Shown here piece after piece: positions 33,483-46,099 of a DNA stretch of 64,000 bases (its first letter is position 1; every line of letters begins with the position of its first letter). The notes beneath the pieces were generated by a model. That model saw only the letters and a program-made list of their open reading frames with translations, searched no databases and was not told where the DNA came from. This stretch comes from Fistulifera solaris (Eukaryota > Bacillariophyta > Bacillariophyceae > Naviculales > Stauroneidaceae). Where the stretch lies: contig AP026127.1 in NCBI GenBank assembly GCA_030295235.1, positions 64,501 to 128,500 on the forward strand, in the 5' to 3' direction. The position numbers and the translations under genes were made by a program.

Positions 33483-35591
33483 ATGCGCCTTTCGACCATG
33501 GGGATCCCCCCCGAAACAAACCAAAACCACGACGACGGCCAAGGGCAGTGGATCCAAAACACCGGTAAAACGAAAACAGGAGCCACTGGCACAAGTGATG
33601 CTGAAGAAACCAGGTTCAAACACTCGATTTTGGCAAAGTTCTCCATCTTGGATGAAGAGGCCAACATTTACACCGATGTGCAACGATTCACCGCAGCTCT
33701 TCTCGGTCATCTACCCGGCGCAAGCATGTTATCCATGAACGAAAAACACTCTATCCACAGTATGGATCAATTCCCCACGACGCCCCCAGTCATTCTGTCG
33801 TTTTTCGACATCAAACAAGAACTCCGTGAGAATCCGACAACGCCGATCAAAGGTTATCATACCATCCGTTTCAAAGTGGAAACCCAGCGCACCTTTAGCG
33901 CCGTTAAAAGCAACACGTTCTTAGAGCACATTCAAGAACACCGCATCTTCATCAAAAGCACCAATGCCGAAACCAACAAGTACGTTAAAATGGGAGTCAT
34001 TACCATGCGCCACACCAAGATCACCAGCACTTTCGAAATCAATCGCCTAGTTCGAGACGCCATTGATACCCATTTCCAGCAGCTCAGCGACAACAATAAC
34101 GGCAATGCAACCACTGCTGACGGCTTGAACCCCAATGTTACCTCCCATGTCTTTGTGCTTCCAGAAAAACCAAACCACACGGTGCCCAGCACGAACCCGA
34201 ACGATCCTAATGCTACCGAACGCATCGAAACACATCTATTCTGCGTCTACACCAAAGCAGAATATGCAACCAAGTTGGCAACATACCTCTCCGCAGAAGG
34301 TGTCTTCGAAGACCACATTCACGGACACTTCACACCCTGGTGTGTCCGCCATTCAAAGCACTTTTCGGCCAGATTCTCCGCAAACACAATGCATTTCTTT
34401 TAAATGTTCGCACATTTGTCATTGAGGGAGTAACCAAAGAACTCATGTTCTCTCCGTCGGGACGCACCATCAATGGCGACGTCGTACCATGCGCTGCTGA
34501 ATTCGCGAACATTGTGGGCTCCACTCGACCGCCCAGCATCGAATGCATTAGAGGAGTACTATGACCGCGACGCAACCCAGCCCATCTGTTTCGCCCCCCA
34601 GAACCGACTAAACTCACCGCCACTCGTGGACGCTGGCTCATTCCGTACTTTCCCGATGAAAACAATACGGCGAAAACCCTTCTCGAAGAAATTATTGTCA
34701 CCTGGAACATAGCTGACCCGAAAGCATTCGAAGAGTTGCAACGCCCCGGAAATCATCAATAAGGAGCAGAGCCAACCAAAACCAAACCCAGCACAACACT
34801 ACATCGATATCTACAGCAGCAAGGGTACTGTCCCAGCAGAGGTTCGACTCAATCCGAGCAAGTACAACACATACAACACCACGCGATCTCCTCCAGTGGT
34901 GATCAACATTCCAACAAACCCAGTAACCACTGGCAACCGCACATGGTCACAGGTTGTTCTCGGACACTCAAACCTACGGTCGCTCCACAAAATTCGGCTC
35001 CTGCTCAAATTCTTAAACCGCCGGCCGAAGTCTTCACTGCAGGCGGCAGCTACAGCAACGACACAACAGGACGAAACCAGTCTCAACCAGACTGTCAACA
35101 CATCACGTTCTGACTTGGAAAGCATGATCAGCAAATTGACTGCCGACCAAGCCCTATACAATCAACGACAACGTGAAGTCGAACAATCCATCAATGAACT
35201 CAGAGCAAGCATGGGCGCTTCAGCGCCCACGGTTTCACAACAGCAGGTACACACGACCGAACAGCTTCAGATGATGAACTTCCTCTCCCAAGGCATGACT
35301 TCTATCATGAAAAGTCTCAACATCCTTCCCCCAGCTCAGCAGTCAGCACTATTGAGCACTGCTATAGTCCCAGTTGTTGACGAGAACCAAACTGAGGATG
35401 TTCAGATGGAAGCAGCATCGCTCAGCGGTTCCAAGCGATCCAAACCCGCCACCCCACAGCGAAACGACACTTTGCCTAGTAATGATTCATTCTACTCGGC
35501 AACTCAGCCACCGGCAACCCCTACAAGAGAGCCGGCGCAACCCACCAATCTCTTTCAAGAAGGCCCCGCATCCGAGGATAGCGGCGCTTAA
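33483..35591 (+). pseudogene. LINE ORF1 (Gag-like), frameshifted
   Basis: Likely start ATG at 33483 (MRLSTMGIPPETNQ). First frame to 34403 holds a globular region (VQRFTAALLGHLPGASML, SFFDIKQELRENPTTPIKGY). Protein continues in other frames at 34340-34760 (VRTFVIEGVTKELMFSPSGR) and from 34896 to the stop at 35591, where a Gln-rich coiled coil (LESMISKLTADQALYNQRQ) precedes a disordered acidic tail. In LINEs ORF1 packages RNA. No zinc knuckle seen; the family is assigned from position and architecture. Confidence 0.65.
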
Positions 35592-35597
35592 CAGTCA

Positions 35598-38500
35598 ATG
35601 AGTTCCCTAGGGAACTCCACGGGTGGTCGAGAGGCCACCCACTCCAGCACACTATATCATCACACTAACAACGGCGATACTCAACCAGAGATCGACCCAG
35701 AACCACCTCCGATCCACAACCCCTACTCCCGACCCCAGGGAGAGCCACCGCCCACATCATCAGAACCCAACCACCATTTTGGGGATGACATCTACTTTAA
35801 AACCAAAGGTGTTTATCGCCACATCGGGGGAAATGTCAATGGTATATCCTCCAAAGACAAATTCGCCGATGTCACCGCACTCAGTATTCACGCGATCACA
35901 TGCAAAGCCGACGGGCGAGCTTCATCGAAACCAACATCAACTACGAACGCGATGGCATAGCGCACAAAATCCGCAACAAATTGAAACCAGCATGGCATAA
36001 CAACGTCCACGATGATCCATAGCAATGCTGACATTAAAACAACAAACTACTACCAACCAGGGCGGGAGTATGCCAAGTCATTGGCGGCAGATGGACTCGT
36101 CGCACAACCTGCTCTACTGCTGATCCATCGGGATTAGGCCAGTGGACGTACCAAACACTATCCGGTCCCAATAACAAACAACTAACCATCATTACGGCAT
36201 ACCAAGTCTGTCAAGGCGGCGATAACTCTGGTGAGCACACAGCGTGGCTTAAACGGCAATCAGTACTTACGCGGAACGACCCTGAGAACGACAACAAATC
36301 CCCCAACCCACGCCATCATTTTGCTGCAGACCTCACAAACCTCTGCCGCAAACTCATCTCCCAAGGACAGGCCATACTGGTGTTTATCGGCAGCCAATAG
36401 CAATTTCGAGGATGGAAGCTCATGGCTACACGAATTCCTCAACCGCACGGGCATGCACGACGTTTACAATCACCGCCATGGATACAGTACGAACCCGCGA
36501 CATACACAAGAGGCACCAAGCGCATTGACTTCATGTTTACCACCACCGAGCTACTACCGTATATCGATGCTTGCGGATACACTCCGTTCCAGAGCTTCAG
36601 CGATCATCGCATAATGTATTGTGACCTTCACCTCGTCCGATTCTTTCAAGACGACAGCGGCTCCAAGTCAGGACGATGACACAACACGCTATATTTACAG
36701 TAAATACAAAAAGATGCGAACTGAATACAAAAAGAGGTGCTGACGCGACTAACACACCAGCAGTATGAAGAAACAATCAACAACCTCGCAGAAGCGGCAA
36801 TGCAGCACGGTACCCTATCACCAGAGCAATATAGCCAGCTCGACGAAGTAGATAGACTCATCACTGCCACCATGGTTTCAACGGAAAAGCAAATGCGCCG
36901 TCACCATTCACATCCATGGTCACCAACACTCATCCGTCACATCAAAGCCTGCCAATATTGGAAATCATGGATCAAAGAATTAAGAACCACCATCGATCAA
37001 AGCGGGGCAACGTGCAGAGATCCTTCTCCTGTTCGAGGACACATCCCAGTTCCCTTTGGAGAGCCGACCTTAGCCCAAGCACAACGCGAGTATCGACGCA
37101 GCAACGCAAAACTCAAATTGATGTTTCGAAATGCTGAAAAATTGCGAGAACAGTGGCTTCTTGACCAAGAAGATGTAGCCCGAGATGCTGGAGAAAAAGC
37201 CAAAGCCAATATTCTACGCAATATCAGGAAAGCAGAGGCAACTGCGAGGTCCTACCAACAACTCCGACAAATCGTTCACGGCCGCACCGCCGGGAAACTG
37301 AAATGCGTACTGATACCGAAGGAAGATGGATCGTTCGAGCGTCTCAAAACCAAAAGAACTCATTGAGACACTCATCGCACGGAACATCGCACACTTCAAC
37401 CAAGCCGAAGGCACTGCATTCACAGGACGTCATATACAGCACATCTGTGCAAATACTTTCTCTGCAGCACTTCAACAGCTACATGAGCTCACTGGACACG
37501 GAGACGGGCGTTTGATGCAATCCTCGACGAACTACTTGACCTCTCCACCACACAAGAATGCAACGGACTTATTTCGGGAGCAGAGCTCATGGGCAAATTC
37601 AAATACTGGCGAAGCAACATCCACCTCTCCATCAGGTTGCCATCTCGGTTTGTATCGATCGATCTTGAAAGGCGACAACCCACAAATAGGAACACCTTCA
37701 CTCCTACAAGAAGAGCCAAATCACGGCGACATCTTTTTCGATTGCCTTGCTAAGATCATCAACATCTGTGTACGAACTGGACACATTCTACCCCGATGGA
37801 AATCAGTTACCAACGTTATGCTTGAGAAGATTCCAGGTCAACCGCTGCTTCCCAAATTGCGTGTCATCAACATCTTTGAGGCTGATTTCAACGCATGGGC
37901 TGGTCTGATCTTTTCACGCCGCCTCATCTACCACGCAGAACGACTACACGCTTTCGGGGAATGAACAAGGCGGATCACGTCAAGGGCGCACTTGCATCGA
38001 TGTATACGCAATGAAATTTCTTTCATTTCAGATCTCCCGAAACTACCCGGACACCTCTTGCAGTGATGGACAATGACGCCCAAAGCCTGCTACGATCGAA
38101 TAGTCATGGCGCTCGCATACCTACGGAGTCAACAACTGGGCATGGATCACAGCGCATGCCGCCTTCTTGAAAACTTTCTCAGTCAGGCCCAATACCACAT
38201 TCAGACCCAGCATGGAATCTCAAACCAATCCTACTCTTCTACTGCAGATACTAAACTACATGGACCAGGCCAGGGCAGTCAGTGCTCTCCAGCGATTTGG
38301 ACGCTAGTCAGCACTCTCATCCTCCAGGCTGTCCGCCGCGCAAATCCCCAGGCACAGTATTCACTGACCCGCGACAGCAACTCACAGTAGCTCACTACAT
38401 GCAATCCTTTGTTGACGATAGCTCCATATGGGTGAACGATTTCTTACACAGTCTCCGAGGGAAGACATTGATCTTTCGTCGCTCACAGCAACACTAGAAA

Positions 38501-41430
38501 CGGTAACGCAATGGTGGGAACAATTACTTGTCACAACCGGAGGCAAACTGGAGCTCCCAAAATGCTTTTTCTACATCAACCATTGGCAGTTCTCAACAAC
38601 CGGTGCTGCGCAACTGGCGAGCAATACCGACCATAACCTCCGTGTAACCATCCGACCAGAGCACAGACGGCCAAACAGTTGACATCCGCCGATTGGAATC
38701 CAACGATTCACATAGGACGCTCGGCTTCCAAACAAAACCAAGCAACGACTTCGAAGACCAATACCGAATTCTACTTGACAAGAGCGTAAAACTCACACGA
38801 CAACTGCGCACACATCGCTTAGATCCCACCACCGCCAGCAGAGCATACCACTCAATTTTTCTCCCACGAATATCATATGCACTGAACCTCTGTGGTATCT
38901 CCGAGGCAAAATTAGCGAAAGTGCAATCTCCAGCATTAACAGCAATTCTGCAATTCCTAGGATACCCCAGATCGTTCCCTCGAACCATTGTCTTGGCGAA
39001 TAAACAACAAGGCGGACTGGGATTCTCGTCGTTATATACAGAACAAGGTATACTCAACATAACCTTCATCATGCGTCATCTTCGCCAGAACTCACAGCTA
39101 GGAGACATGATCCGTATTCAACTAAGATGGTTCCAACAGTTTGCAGGGGTCTCCTACCTACTCCTCGAAAAACCGTCACAACCTCTTCTATATCTTCCGA
39201 GCACATGGTTTAATGAACTCCGAGCCTTTCTCTCCAAAGTCAACGGCAAAATTCTCTTACCCGGGGAATGTAAACCGTCTGTGTATCGCCAATGTGATGA
39301 ATTCATTATGGATAAGGCTGCCTCACTCGGCTTCACCAACTCGGAGCTCGACCACCTCAACAGAATCCGACTTTTTCTCAAAGTGGAGCGCATTTCCGAC
39401 ATCACAAATGTTACTGGAGACATACTCCACATTCCACTCAAGCGCAACCCTCTTCCTACCGATCTCAGTTCCATTACCACGACTCTTTGGCCTCGACAAC
39501 TCAACCCAGGCAAACCTAGCTGGCGAATTTGGAAGTACTTTCTGTCTCTCATTACAACAGATGGCAAGCGGCTCCGCTCGATTAGGACCCTGGCTCCCTC
39601 GACAATACGAGCGTGAATGGAGTGCAGTATCACGATATCGAAGCCGATGTGGTGCTTTGCCGCCGCGGCATCGGGATGGACAATTCATACGTACCAAACT
39701 GGGCGAAGAGGAGTTACACTATCCAACGCCATCAACACCACAATTACATTGCCAGCCAACTACATTCCAGTCCAATCACCGACCCCACCAGGTAGAATCT
39801 ATCACATTCCACACCACGTACCACCCGCTCCCCGAACAAAACCAGCACCAACATGGCCGACATATCTTACAACACTCCCAGCCTGGGAATCTGACCTAAT
39901 CTCGAACACTACGGAATTAGTCGAAAACAATAGACTTCTCCACACACTCCATCACCGAGAACAAACACTCTACATAGTATCCGACGGGGGATGTGACAAA
40001 CACGCGGAAGCTTCGGCTGGGTCATTGCCGACGAATCTCGCATACTATGGGAGGGTTGGGGAATTGCGCACGGAAATCCGATGTCATCTTACAGAGCGGA
40101 AGGCTATGGGAGACTGGCAGCCATCCGATTCCTCCTTCACTATGCGACATATCTTGACATTACACCACCAGGCGACATTCGAATAGAGACGGCGACGGAT
40201 AACAAAGCCTTACTCCACCAGGAGGCGCGAGTGGCGCGCAGTCTCAATACCAAATCCTTACCGACAACTCAAACCAGATATTGACATCTTACTCCTTCTG
40301 AATGACAGCTGGCACCAACTTAATCGAAACACAAACCACGACATGTCAAAGGCCACCAGGATGACCATCAACAACAACATCTCCTCCCTTGGAAAGCACA
40401 ACTTAATATACGAGCCGATCAACTTCGCCACCTACGCTCTTGACACGTACCCAGTCAAGCCCGAATGTCATCCGACGGACAACCTACCACATCTATATCT
40501 AAACGGTAAATGGATCACCAGCAAATTTCCCGAGAACTCCGCGCGCCGCAACCCGAAATGTCAATAAAGCGAACTTAGCCAAAATTGGTCTTAGTGAACC
40601 ACTCAATCGATCGGTCAACTGGGAGGCGTTTAACACGGCTCGCAACCGACTGCAACCGTCCCATCAGGCATTCGCACTCAAAGCACTTTACCGACTGGAA
40701 TCCAACGAACTCCAAAACGTCACCGTGAAAATCCGGCAATATCCTCCAAGTGCCCCCACTGCGAGTGGGATTCTGAAGACCTCGATCACGTATTACAATG
40801 CACAGCACTCCAGCATTGGCGTGTCACATTTATGGAAAAACTCAACACAGCCTTCGACAAGGCAAGCACCCCACCAGCATTCCAGGAAGCGCTTTGCTCA
40901 GACATATCACACTGGCTTCACCGGCAGCCATTATTCGGATTCACGACCATGTCCAGAAATCCCAGTTCGACTAATATTGCGAGGAATTGTTCCAAAACAA
41001 TGGGAAACCATCATCAACTCGCACTATGAAGACAATGAACTTCTGGATCATCGCACTACAGGTCGGACGTGGACCACAAACCTCATTCAACTCATCCTTC
41101 AACAAACACAACTCGCCTGGAAGATCCGGACAACACTACAAAACGAGAAAACAGCCACAGCGGCGGAACGCGACTTCGAGTACAAGCACAGCACACAGTC
41201 CAACAACTTTACGCACTCATCCCACAATGCACACTCCGATACCCCTTCGGTAAAGCCACTGGAGGAAAGGCTTCAGCAATCAACAGAGGCCATCCAAACA
41301 TGGATTGACAATAATAGGGACAACATCCATCGCAGCCATACCAGATGGAAGCTCAGAAACCGTCTCAGGCAAACAGACATCAGACACTTTCTACAACGCC
41401 GCGTCAGGAGAAATCGGCGCAGGCGATAGC
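35598..41430 (+). pseudogene. LINE ORF2: endonuclease, reverse transcriptase, RNase H; frameshifted
   Basis: Starts 6 bp after ORF1 with ATG at 35598. AP endonuclease entry GGNVNGISSKDKFADV (about 35828) and C-terminal part KRIDFMFTTTELLPYIDACG and SFSDHRIMYCDLHL (36515-36640). A basic helical linker (36740-37360). Reverse transcriptase: motif A AKACYDRI (about 38080), motif B GPGQGSQCSPAIW (38262-38300), motif C FVDDSS (38408-38425; the usual Tyr replaced by Val). RNase H: SDGGCDKHAEASAG (39980-40020), SYRAEGYG in the next frame, TATDNKALL (about 40192). Zinc knuckle CPHCEWDSEDLDHVLQC at about 40752-40802. At least ten frame changes; not functional. The element would copy itself through target-primed reverse transcription. 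Confidence 0.85.
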
Positions 41431-41631
41431 CATCACACACACAACCCACAAAACACATTTCATCACCCGTTAAGTAGTACTCTGCTCTGGCAGAGCATCC
41501 GATTCAGTAATGGCGACTTTACCCGGTTCCGACTTGGTATGACCTCAAGCTTTTCTTGACGTTCCGACCTACATGGCGGAGTACCCAGAGCAAAGATAGG
41601 ATGTTAAACTAGTTTATTCATTTTTATTTTT

Positions 41632-41648
41632 ATCCTTGAGTGGGCTCT
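41632..41648. repeat. Target-site duplication, right copy
   Basis: ATCCTTGAGTGGGCTCT, identical to 33347-33363. Confidence 0.9.
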
Positions 41649-42269
41649 CACGTTCAGCGCCAGACGACGTTGTTGCCCCATTCCTCAAGCTTGGATCAAT
41701 AGCCGTTTACTTCCATGAGCCTGATTGACGATAGCGATTGTGACAAGGACATTGTTTCGGCTAATCAATGATTGCTTTGCATCCGTTTTCGCGTTGAACA
41801 CTTAACACAGCACTCGATGAGCGCACGAATTCATTACGCCGTCCTCCAAGGTTTTATCAAGCCTGGTCTAAGTCGCGAGTCGTGACCGATCAAATTATGG
41901 TCTGCGAATGCGAGGGCCCTTTTCCACAAAAGACGGAACAGAATCCCATTCGCCGGGTGTCGGAAAAGCACCCTTAACTTCACGAGTCCGATGAAAGCCA
42001 AGTTCATGGGAATTGATCGGCATCGTCGTCTTCAGTTGCCAAGGAAGAGGTAGAGCGTTTGTTGTTATATGATTTGGAGGATCGTTCACGACAGAATATG
42101 GCAGATATTAGCTCTGTTGGCTGGGAAGAGCTTGCAAATTGGTTTCGTTAGCGTCTTGATGATTCAACTATTGCCATGACACACTAAAGTTCTTAACCAC
42201 CTTTTCGAAGCTTAATCATAAATTGCAGCTTATACACTTAATAACTAAACGGCTCTCATTAGACCCTAC
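41649..42269. other. Intergenic, no gene seen
   Basis: Right flank of the LINE. A short ORF at 41895-42089 (-) has no features. Confidence 0.35.
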
Positions 42270-43083
42270 TCAGACCACACATTCGCGGCAAAGAAATCAC
42301 CCGACGGGGTGTCGGCTTGAGGGCAACTCGTTTCATAAAACATTTGGAATTTGTCGGTTAGAACGTTGACATCCTTCCACGCACACAAGTTCTGGTTGAA
42401 GGATACACCTCATAAAACATAAAGAACATGTCCGCTACTTTGCTTGTATCCCACGAGCTCACATCTTGGTTGAACGATCCGGCGAGGTAAAACATTTCAC
42501 GCATGCTAGTGACTTCAGCCGTGTTCCACCGCCCAATATTTTGGTTGAACGTGTAGGCTGACGTAAACATACCCCTCATACTGGTGACTTTGGCCGCGTT
42601 CCAGTTGCCAATGTCTTGATTAAACAAACTTCCTTGGCTGAACATTTCTGTCATATCCGTGACAGCCGGCGTATCCCAGTCGCCCAAGTCCTTGTCGAAG
42701 GATTTGGCCGCTAGAACATTATATTCATGTCGGTTACGGACGTCCCATTCGCCGATATTTTGATTGAATCTGTTAGCTCCCAAGAACATGGCACTCATTG
42801 TGGTGACTTTGCTCGTATTCCATTTAGCAATGGGTTGATTGAATACGGAAGTATATAGAAACATTCGTTCCATGGTTGTGACAGAAGACGTATCCCAATC
42901 ATCGATGGGCTCATTGAATGACTCGTCATCTTCGAACAGAAAACTAAAATCGGTAGCTTGAGAAACATCCCAGCAATTGGGCACCGGCCCCGATCGTGCA
43001 CTGGAGTAAGCGACAATGGCGGACCGCAGCTCGGCTTTGTCGGCGAGCACTCGTCTTCCGTCGGCTCGTGCGATCGGCCACAC
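42270..43083 (-). pseudogene. DUF285/BspA-like repeat protein, 5' exon unresolved, two frameshifts at 3' end
   Basis: Open from about 43083 (the first codon is GTG, so an upstream exon is likely) with entry motif PNCWDVSQATDFSFLF and eight repeats (FNQPIAKWNTSKVTTMSAMF, FNQDIGNWNAAKVTSMRGMF and others). At about 42408 a base is missing (GAGGTGTATCC) and the repeat SFNQNLCAWKDVN continues in the next frame. A second missing base at about 42290 converts the family tail FFCRECV into another frame; with it the stop is TGA at 42270-42272. Otherwise the best preserved of the window's DUF285 genes. The repeats probably form a solenoid on a secreted or surface protein; a signal peptide was not found. 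Confidence 0.78.
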
Positions 43084-43819
43084 AAGAATAGGTCGTTAGC
43101 ACAAAAGGAGAAGAAAAGAGAACCTTGGTTGACGTACATGTTTGTTAGCTTATCTCTAGCTGGTGTCAGAAACAACGAAACAACGTTGAATCAAAGAAAA
43201 GATCAAACAAACCGAACAATCTATTTATAATAGCGCGCTGTGTCCGTGTGTGTCACGTAACGTAACGCTGGTCCCGGGTGTCCGAATCACGGGTGTGACG
43301 CTATCCCCGGGGATCGAGCCCCCGCTTGCGGGAAGGGCGAGAACGAAAAAAGCCCGCAGGGGCTAGACGCTCGAAGGCGGCTACTAAAAAATAAAGTAGA
43401 TCGATCTTGTTTGCAAAACACTTACCAGTATTGCAAAACATTTGCGAAACACGGCCCCATGCGCGCTTTTCGCGCATTGTTTTAGTAGCGAGAAACACAT
43501 CATCTCGTCGATCATGAATAGTGCGTCAAGACGGCTGACAGACAGTCCGACGCGGGTGATTATCGATTGATTATTACGGAGTATTTTCTTCTTCGTGATC
43601 TTTTTCTTTGTGCGCAAAAAGATGCGATCATTATTATTTCATTTCATCATTTCCTTGTATGACTCGTCCTTAACACTCCAACAAAGAACTAGTTGGTGAG
43701 AGGAGTTACCTGGTACAATCTGATATCGTTCTTTAAGCGTGGCGTACACAAAAAAGACCAACTGCCGGTCAAAGACTTTGGATCTGCGGCTTATTCGAAA
43801 GAGACGAAGGAGAGGAGTC
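43084..43819. other. Intergenic, contains GC-rich hairpins
   Basis: At 43318-43370 two short GC-rich palindromes (CCCGCTTGCGGG; GCCCGCAGGGGC) stand out from the AT-rich surroundings. They are not a tRNA (no cloverleaf). The rest holds only short ORFs. The right end is the promoter of the DUF1415 gene. Confidence 0.35.
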
Positions 43820-44443
43820 ATGATTCTACAGCGACACGTATTATCTACCGTTCGGCACCTCTGTTCCCGAGGTTTCGCCACAGCAACTTTCAAAGAGCAG
43901 GCTACTTTAAAATGGTTCCGAACGGTTGTACTGGGCGAAAAATTGTGCCCTTTTGCTCGGCCCTTCCAAGAAAATGGCATGCTACGAATCATATCCTCGA
44001 AAGCAAATACACTTCAGGAAGCGATGGACGAGATACATCGCGAAGTGGAAGAACTTGTGGGAGAGAACCGTCAGCGTACTCACGAGTCGACTTTGATTGT
44101 GTTTGACGATCGGCAAGAAATGGCTCTCCATTTCGTTCACTTTACGGATCTTCTCAAAGAGGCTCGAGGAAACTACCGCGACCTTGTTGATTTGATTCCA
44201 TTTCATCCGCGAAATAAACACGCAAACTTGAAAGGTAAAGATGTACCGAACGAAGAGCCTTTCGATTACTCGTTTCGGTCTCCATTCCCTACCATTCATC
44301 TCCTTCGTGAAGAGGATATCATGAAGTCGGAACGTGCGGGTGACACGGACTACATTCGCCGGCGCAATCGAGACCGATTTCATCGACAAGGACTCGACGT
44401 ATGTCGCGAGCGATTGCAAGCTTGCTATGATGTCGAGAAGTAG
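43820..44443 (+). CDS. DUF1415 family protein, probably organelle-targeted (207 aa)
   Basis: ATG at 43820 begins an Arg/Ser/His-rich, acid-free leader (MILQRHVLSTVRHLCSRGFA) of mitochondrial presequence type, followed by the family core: ATLKWFRTVVLGEKLCPFARP, STLIVFDDRQEMALHFVHF and the C-terminal signature SPFPTIHLLREEDI. DUF1415 proteins are common in bacteria and patchy in algae; the biochemical role is unknown. The frame is intact and unspliced and the length is normal for the family plus a leader. The upstream in-frame codon at 43739 is GTG and was not used. The gene converges on the membrane-protein gene at 44.5-45.0 kb. Confidence 0.85.
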   Translation: MILQRHVLSTVRHLCSRGFATATFKEQATLKWFRTVVLGEKLCPFARPFQENGMLRIISSKANTLQEAMDEIHREVEELVGENRQRTHESTLIVFDDRQEMALHFVHFTDLLKEARGNYRDLVDLIPFHPRNKHANLKGKDVPNEEPFDYSFRSPFPTIHLLREEDIMKSERAGDTDYIRRRNRDRFHRQGLDVCRERLQACYDVEK

Positions 44444-44531
44444 CATTCACAATGGCGTTCTTTCTCATATCGTCGATCTTGTCCTTTATAACAAGAATCT
44501 ATATGCATAGACCGAAGTAGTTCAATTGACG

Positions 44532-45012
44532 CTATTCTACTTTTAATTTAGAGCATCTTGTGACTTCACCCTTATCCTCCTCGAAAGCAATAGTAAAATT
44601 ATCGTTAAGCGACGAGACAAAAATGTCGGTCAGAGTCGATAATAACACTCCACTTCGACAAGTGTCGTGGCTATGCTGCAACAGTGCTGTGTAAAAGAGC
44701 CTTACTTTCAGAATATCATTGTCGACTGTTCGACAAGACTGAACGCCGTGGTAAAATCGGTTGAAGGAAAGTGCTTCGATAATCAACTCGCGGTTCGAAC
44801 ACTGCCAGTCTCCCGGTCAGCGCCACTTTGACTTCCGGATGTGTTTTGACCAACTTCATCAAGGCATGCGCAAAGGTGCCGTCGAGGGTCCGAGGGGTAC
44901 GGTACGGAAACGTCCACCGGTAAATCCACAGGAAGGTGATTCCGCCGAGTAGAAAAGCGAGAACGATCACCATTGCAAGCGCCACGTCATCTGCCACTGA
45001 CAAAGAATACAT
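44532..45012 (-). CDS. Single-TM protein of unknown family, one frameshift
   Basis: ATG at 45012; residues 8-32 form a membrane segment (VALAMVIVLAFLLGGITFLWIY) followed by YRWTFPYRTPRTLDGTFAHAL. The frame changes by one base at GTGTTCGAACCGCGAG (about 44798), after which NRELIIEALSFNRFYHGVQS and TAFEED-type sequence continue to the stop at 44532. About 160 aa when read through. No family recognised; N-anchored with a soluble C-terminal domain. Confidence 0.5.
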
Positions 45013-45530
45013 CGAAGAGATGATTGTCGCTGAAATGGCAACTTTACAAACGCTATTGCACCGTTTTTATGATCCAGGATCGAACGAATTTGAATTTCTC
45101 GACGGTCATGTCAAAGAATTTTTATTTTCACTCGTACTTCTCTCTGTACTACTCTTTATTTCACAGTAGTCGCATGTGTACATAAGGGGTACTGGTGCGA
45201 CAGTTGGTCGTTACAGAAATATGGAGCGATGACGAGACGTGCACGTGAGATTTACCTGGTATACGTATTGTACTGTATTCTTTGAATGTTTTCGACAAAA
45301 ACGAAAAGACGACACATTTCGACCATTTGAAGGTTTTGATGCGAGCACTTTCCACGCAACAACGATGATAAACGCGCACAAATTTGCTTTTCACGCTTTA
45401 GCATCTTCGCTACCATGCCTCTCGGTTTCAAGTTCCACGCTCGTAAAAGATCAGTTGAGACTGAGTCGTCGTTCTCATTTTCGACGACTTCGTTCTTCAA
45501 AAGAGATTCTCACTTTTCAAGAGGAAAAAA

Positions 45531-46037
45531 ATGCCACAACGCAAAACGGTCTCCTTTTATCCGATGATCCGAATGCGCAGGGTGGAGCGCCATGATGAAG
45601 AATCTGCCTCCGAACTTTGGTATAGCCTTGCCGATGTCCGTGCTTTTACGGTAGCCAATTATGGCGCAGTCAAGCAGTATCGTGAAAACGCTTTCATGGA
45701 GTCTTCCATGGAGACGTTTATGGGTCTGGAGTGCCTTTTGAAAAAACAGGAAATGAAGCAGAAGCGGGATTGCATATACAATGCCGTTTTACAAGCTCAA
45801 AGGTATTACCATGGTCAAGGGTCGGCCAACATTCCAGAGCAAATCGCTACTGTGTACAAGGAGACTATGGCGATCTTCTCCTATGAACAGACGAATGACG
45901 CAACTGCACAACTCGCGAGTATGGAAATCTTCTCATACGAACAGGCGAATGATGCAACTGTACAACTCTCGAGTATGGAAATCCTCTCCTACAAACAGGC
46001 GAATGACGTAACGGCACAACTCGCGAGTAGTCTTTAG
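45531..46037 (+). CDS. Diatom-type protein of unknown function with 18-residue tandem repeats
   Basis: ATG at 45531 (MPQRKTVSFYPMIRMRRV). The core reads SELWYSLADVRAFTVANYG, then METFMGLECLLKKQEMKQKR; the opening KxVxF, WYS and (R/M)GLE spacing resembles a large diatom-restricted family I know only as hypothetical proteins. The C-terminus is three copies of an 18-aa unit (IFSYEQ-NDATAQLAS). Intact; probably cytosolic or nuclear. Confidence 0.6.
   Translation: MPQRKTVSFYPMIRMRRVERHDEESASELWYSLADVRAFTVANYGAVKQYRENAFMESSMETFMGLECLLKKQEMKQKRDCIYNAVLQAQRYYHGQGSANIPEQIATVYKETMAIFSYEQTNDATAQLASMEIFSYEQANDATVQLSSMEILSYKQANDVTAQLASSL
45866..46027 (+). repeat. Three in-frame copies of a 54-bp coding minisatellite
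   Basis: Units at 45866, 45920 and 45974, each 18 codons, begin ATGG(A/C)(A/G)ATC. They differ by a few substitutions and no indels, so the reading frame has been kept. Confidence 0.9.
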
Positions 46038-46099
46038 TTACTTATGAATAGCACGGCAAACCGAGTCAGCTTACAATATCATTGCTTTCGCTTGGCGCA

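Larger units (their letters stand above)
33364..41631 (+). mobile_element. Non-LTR retrotransposon (LINE), 8268 bp, degenerate
   Basis: Flanked by a perfect 17-bp direct repeat. Contains a Gag-like ORF1 and an ORF2 with AP-type endonuclease, reverse transcriptase, RNase H and a terminal CCHC-like knuckle, a layout of I/Jockey-related LINE clades. The + strand is strikingly C/A-rich compared with the flanks. The 3' end is T-rich (CATTTTTATTTTT) rather than poly-A. Both ORFs contain many frame changes, so this copy is dead, but the intact duplication suggests fairly recent insertion. Confidence 0.88.

Noticed and set aside
43300-43380. tRNA-like GGGGATCGAGCCCC and GC-rich hairpins
   Set aside because: Resembles a T-arm but no matching acceptor, D or anticodon arms on either strand.
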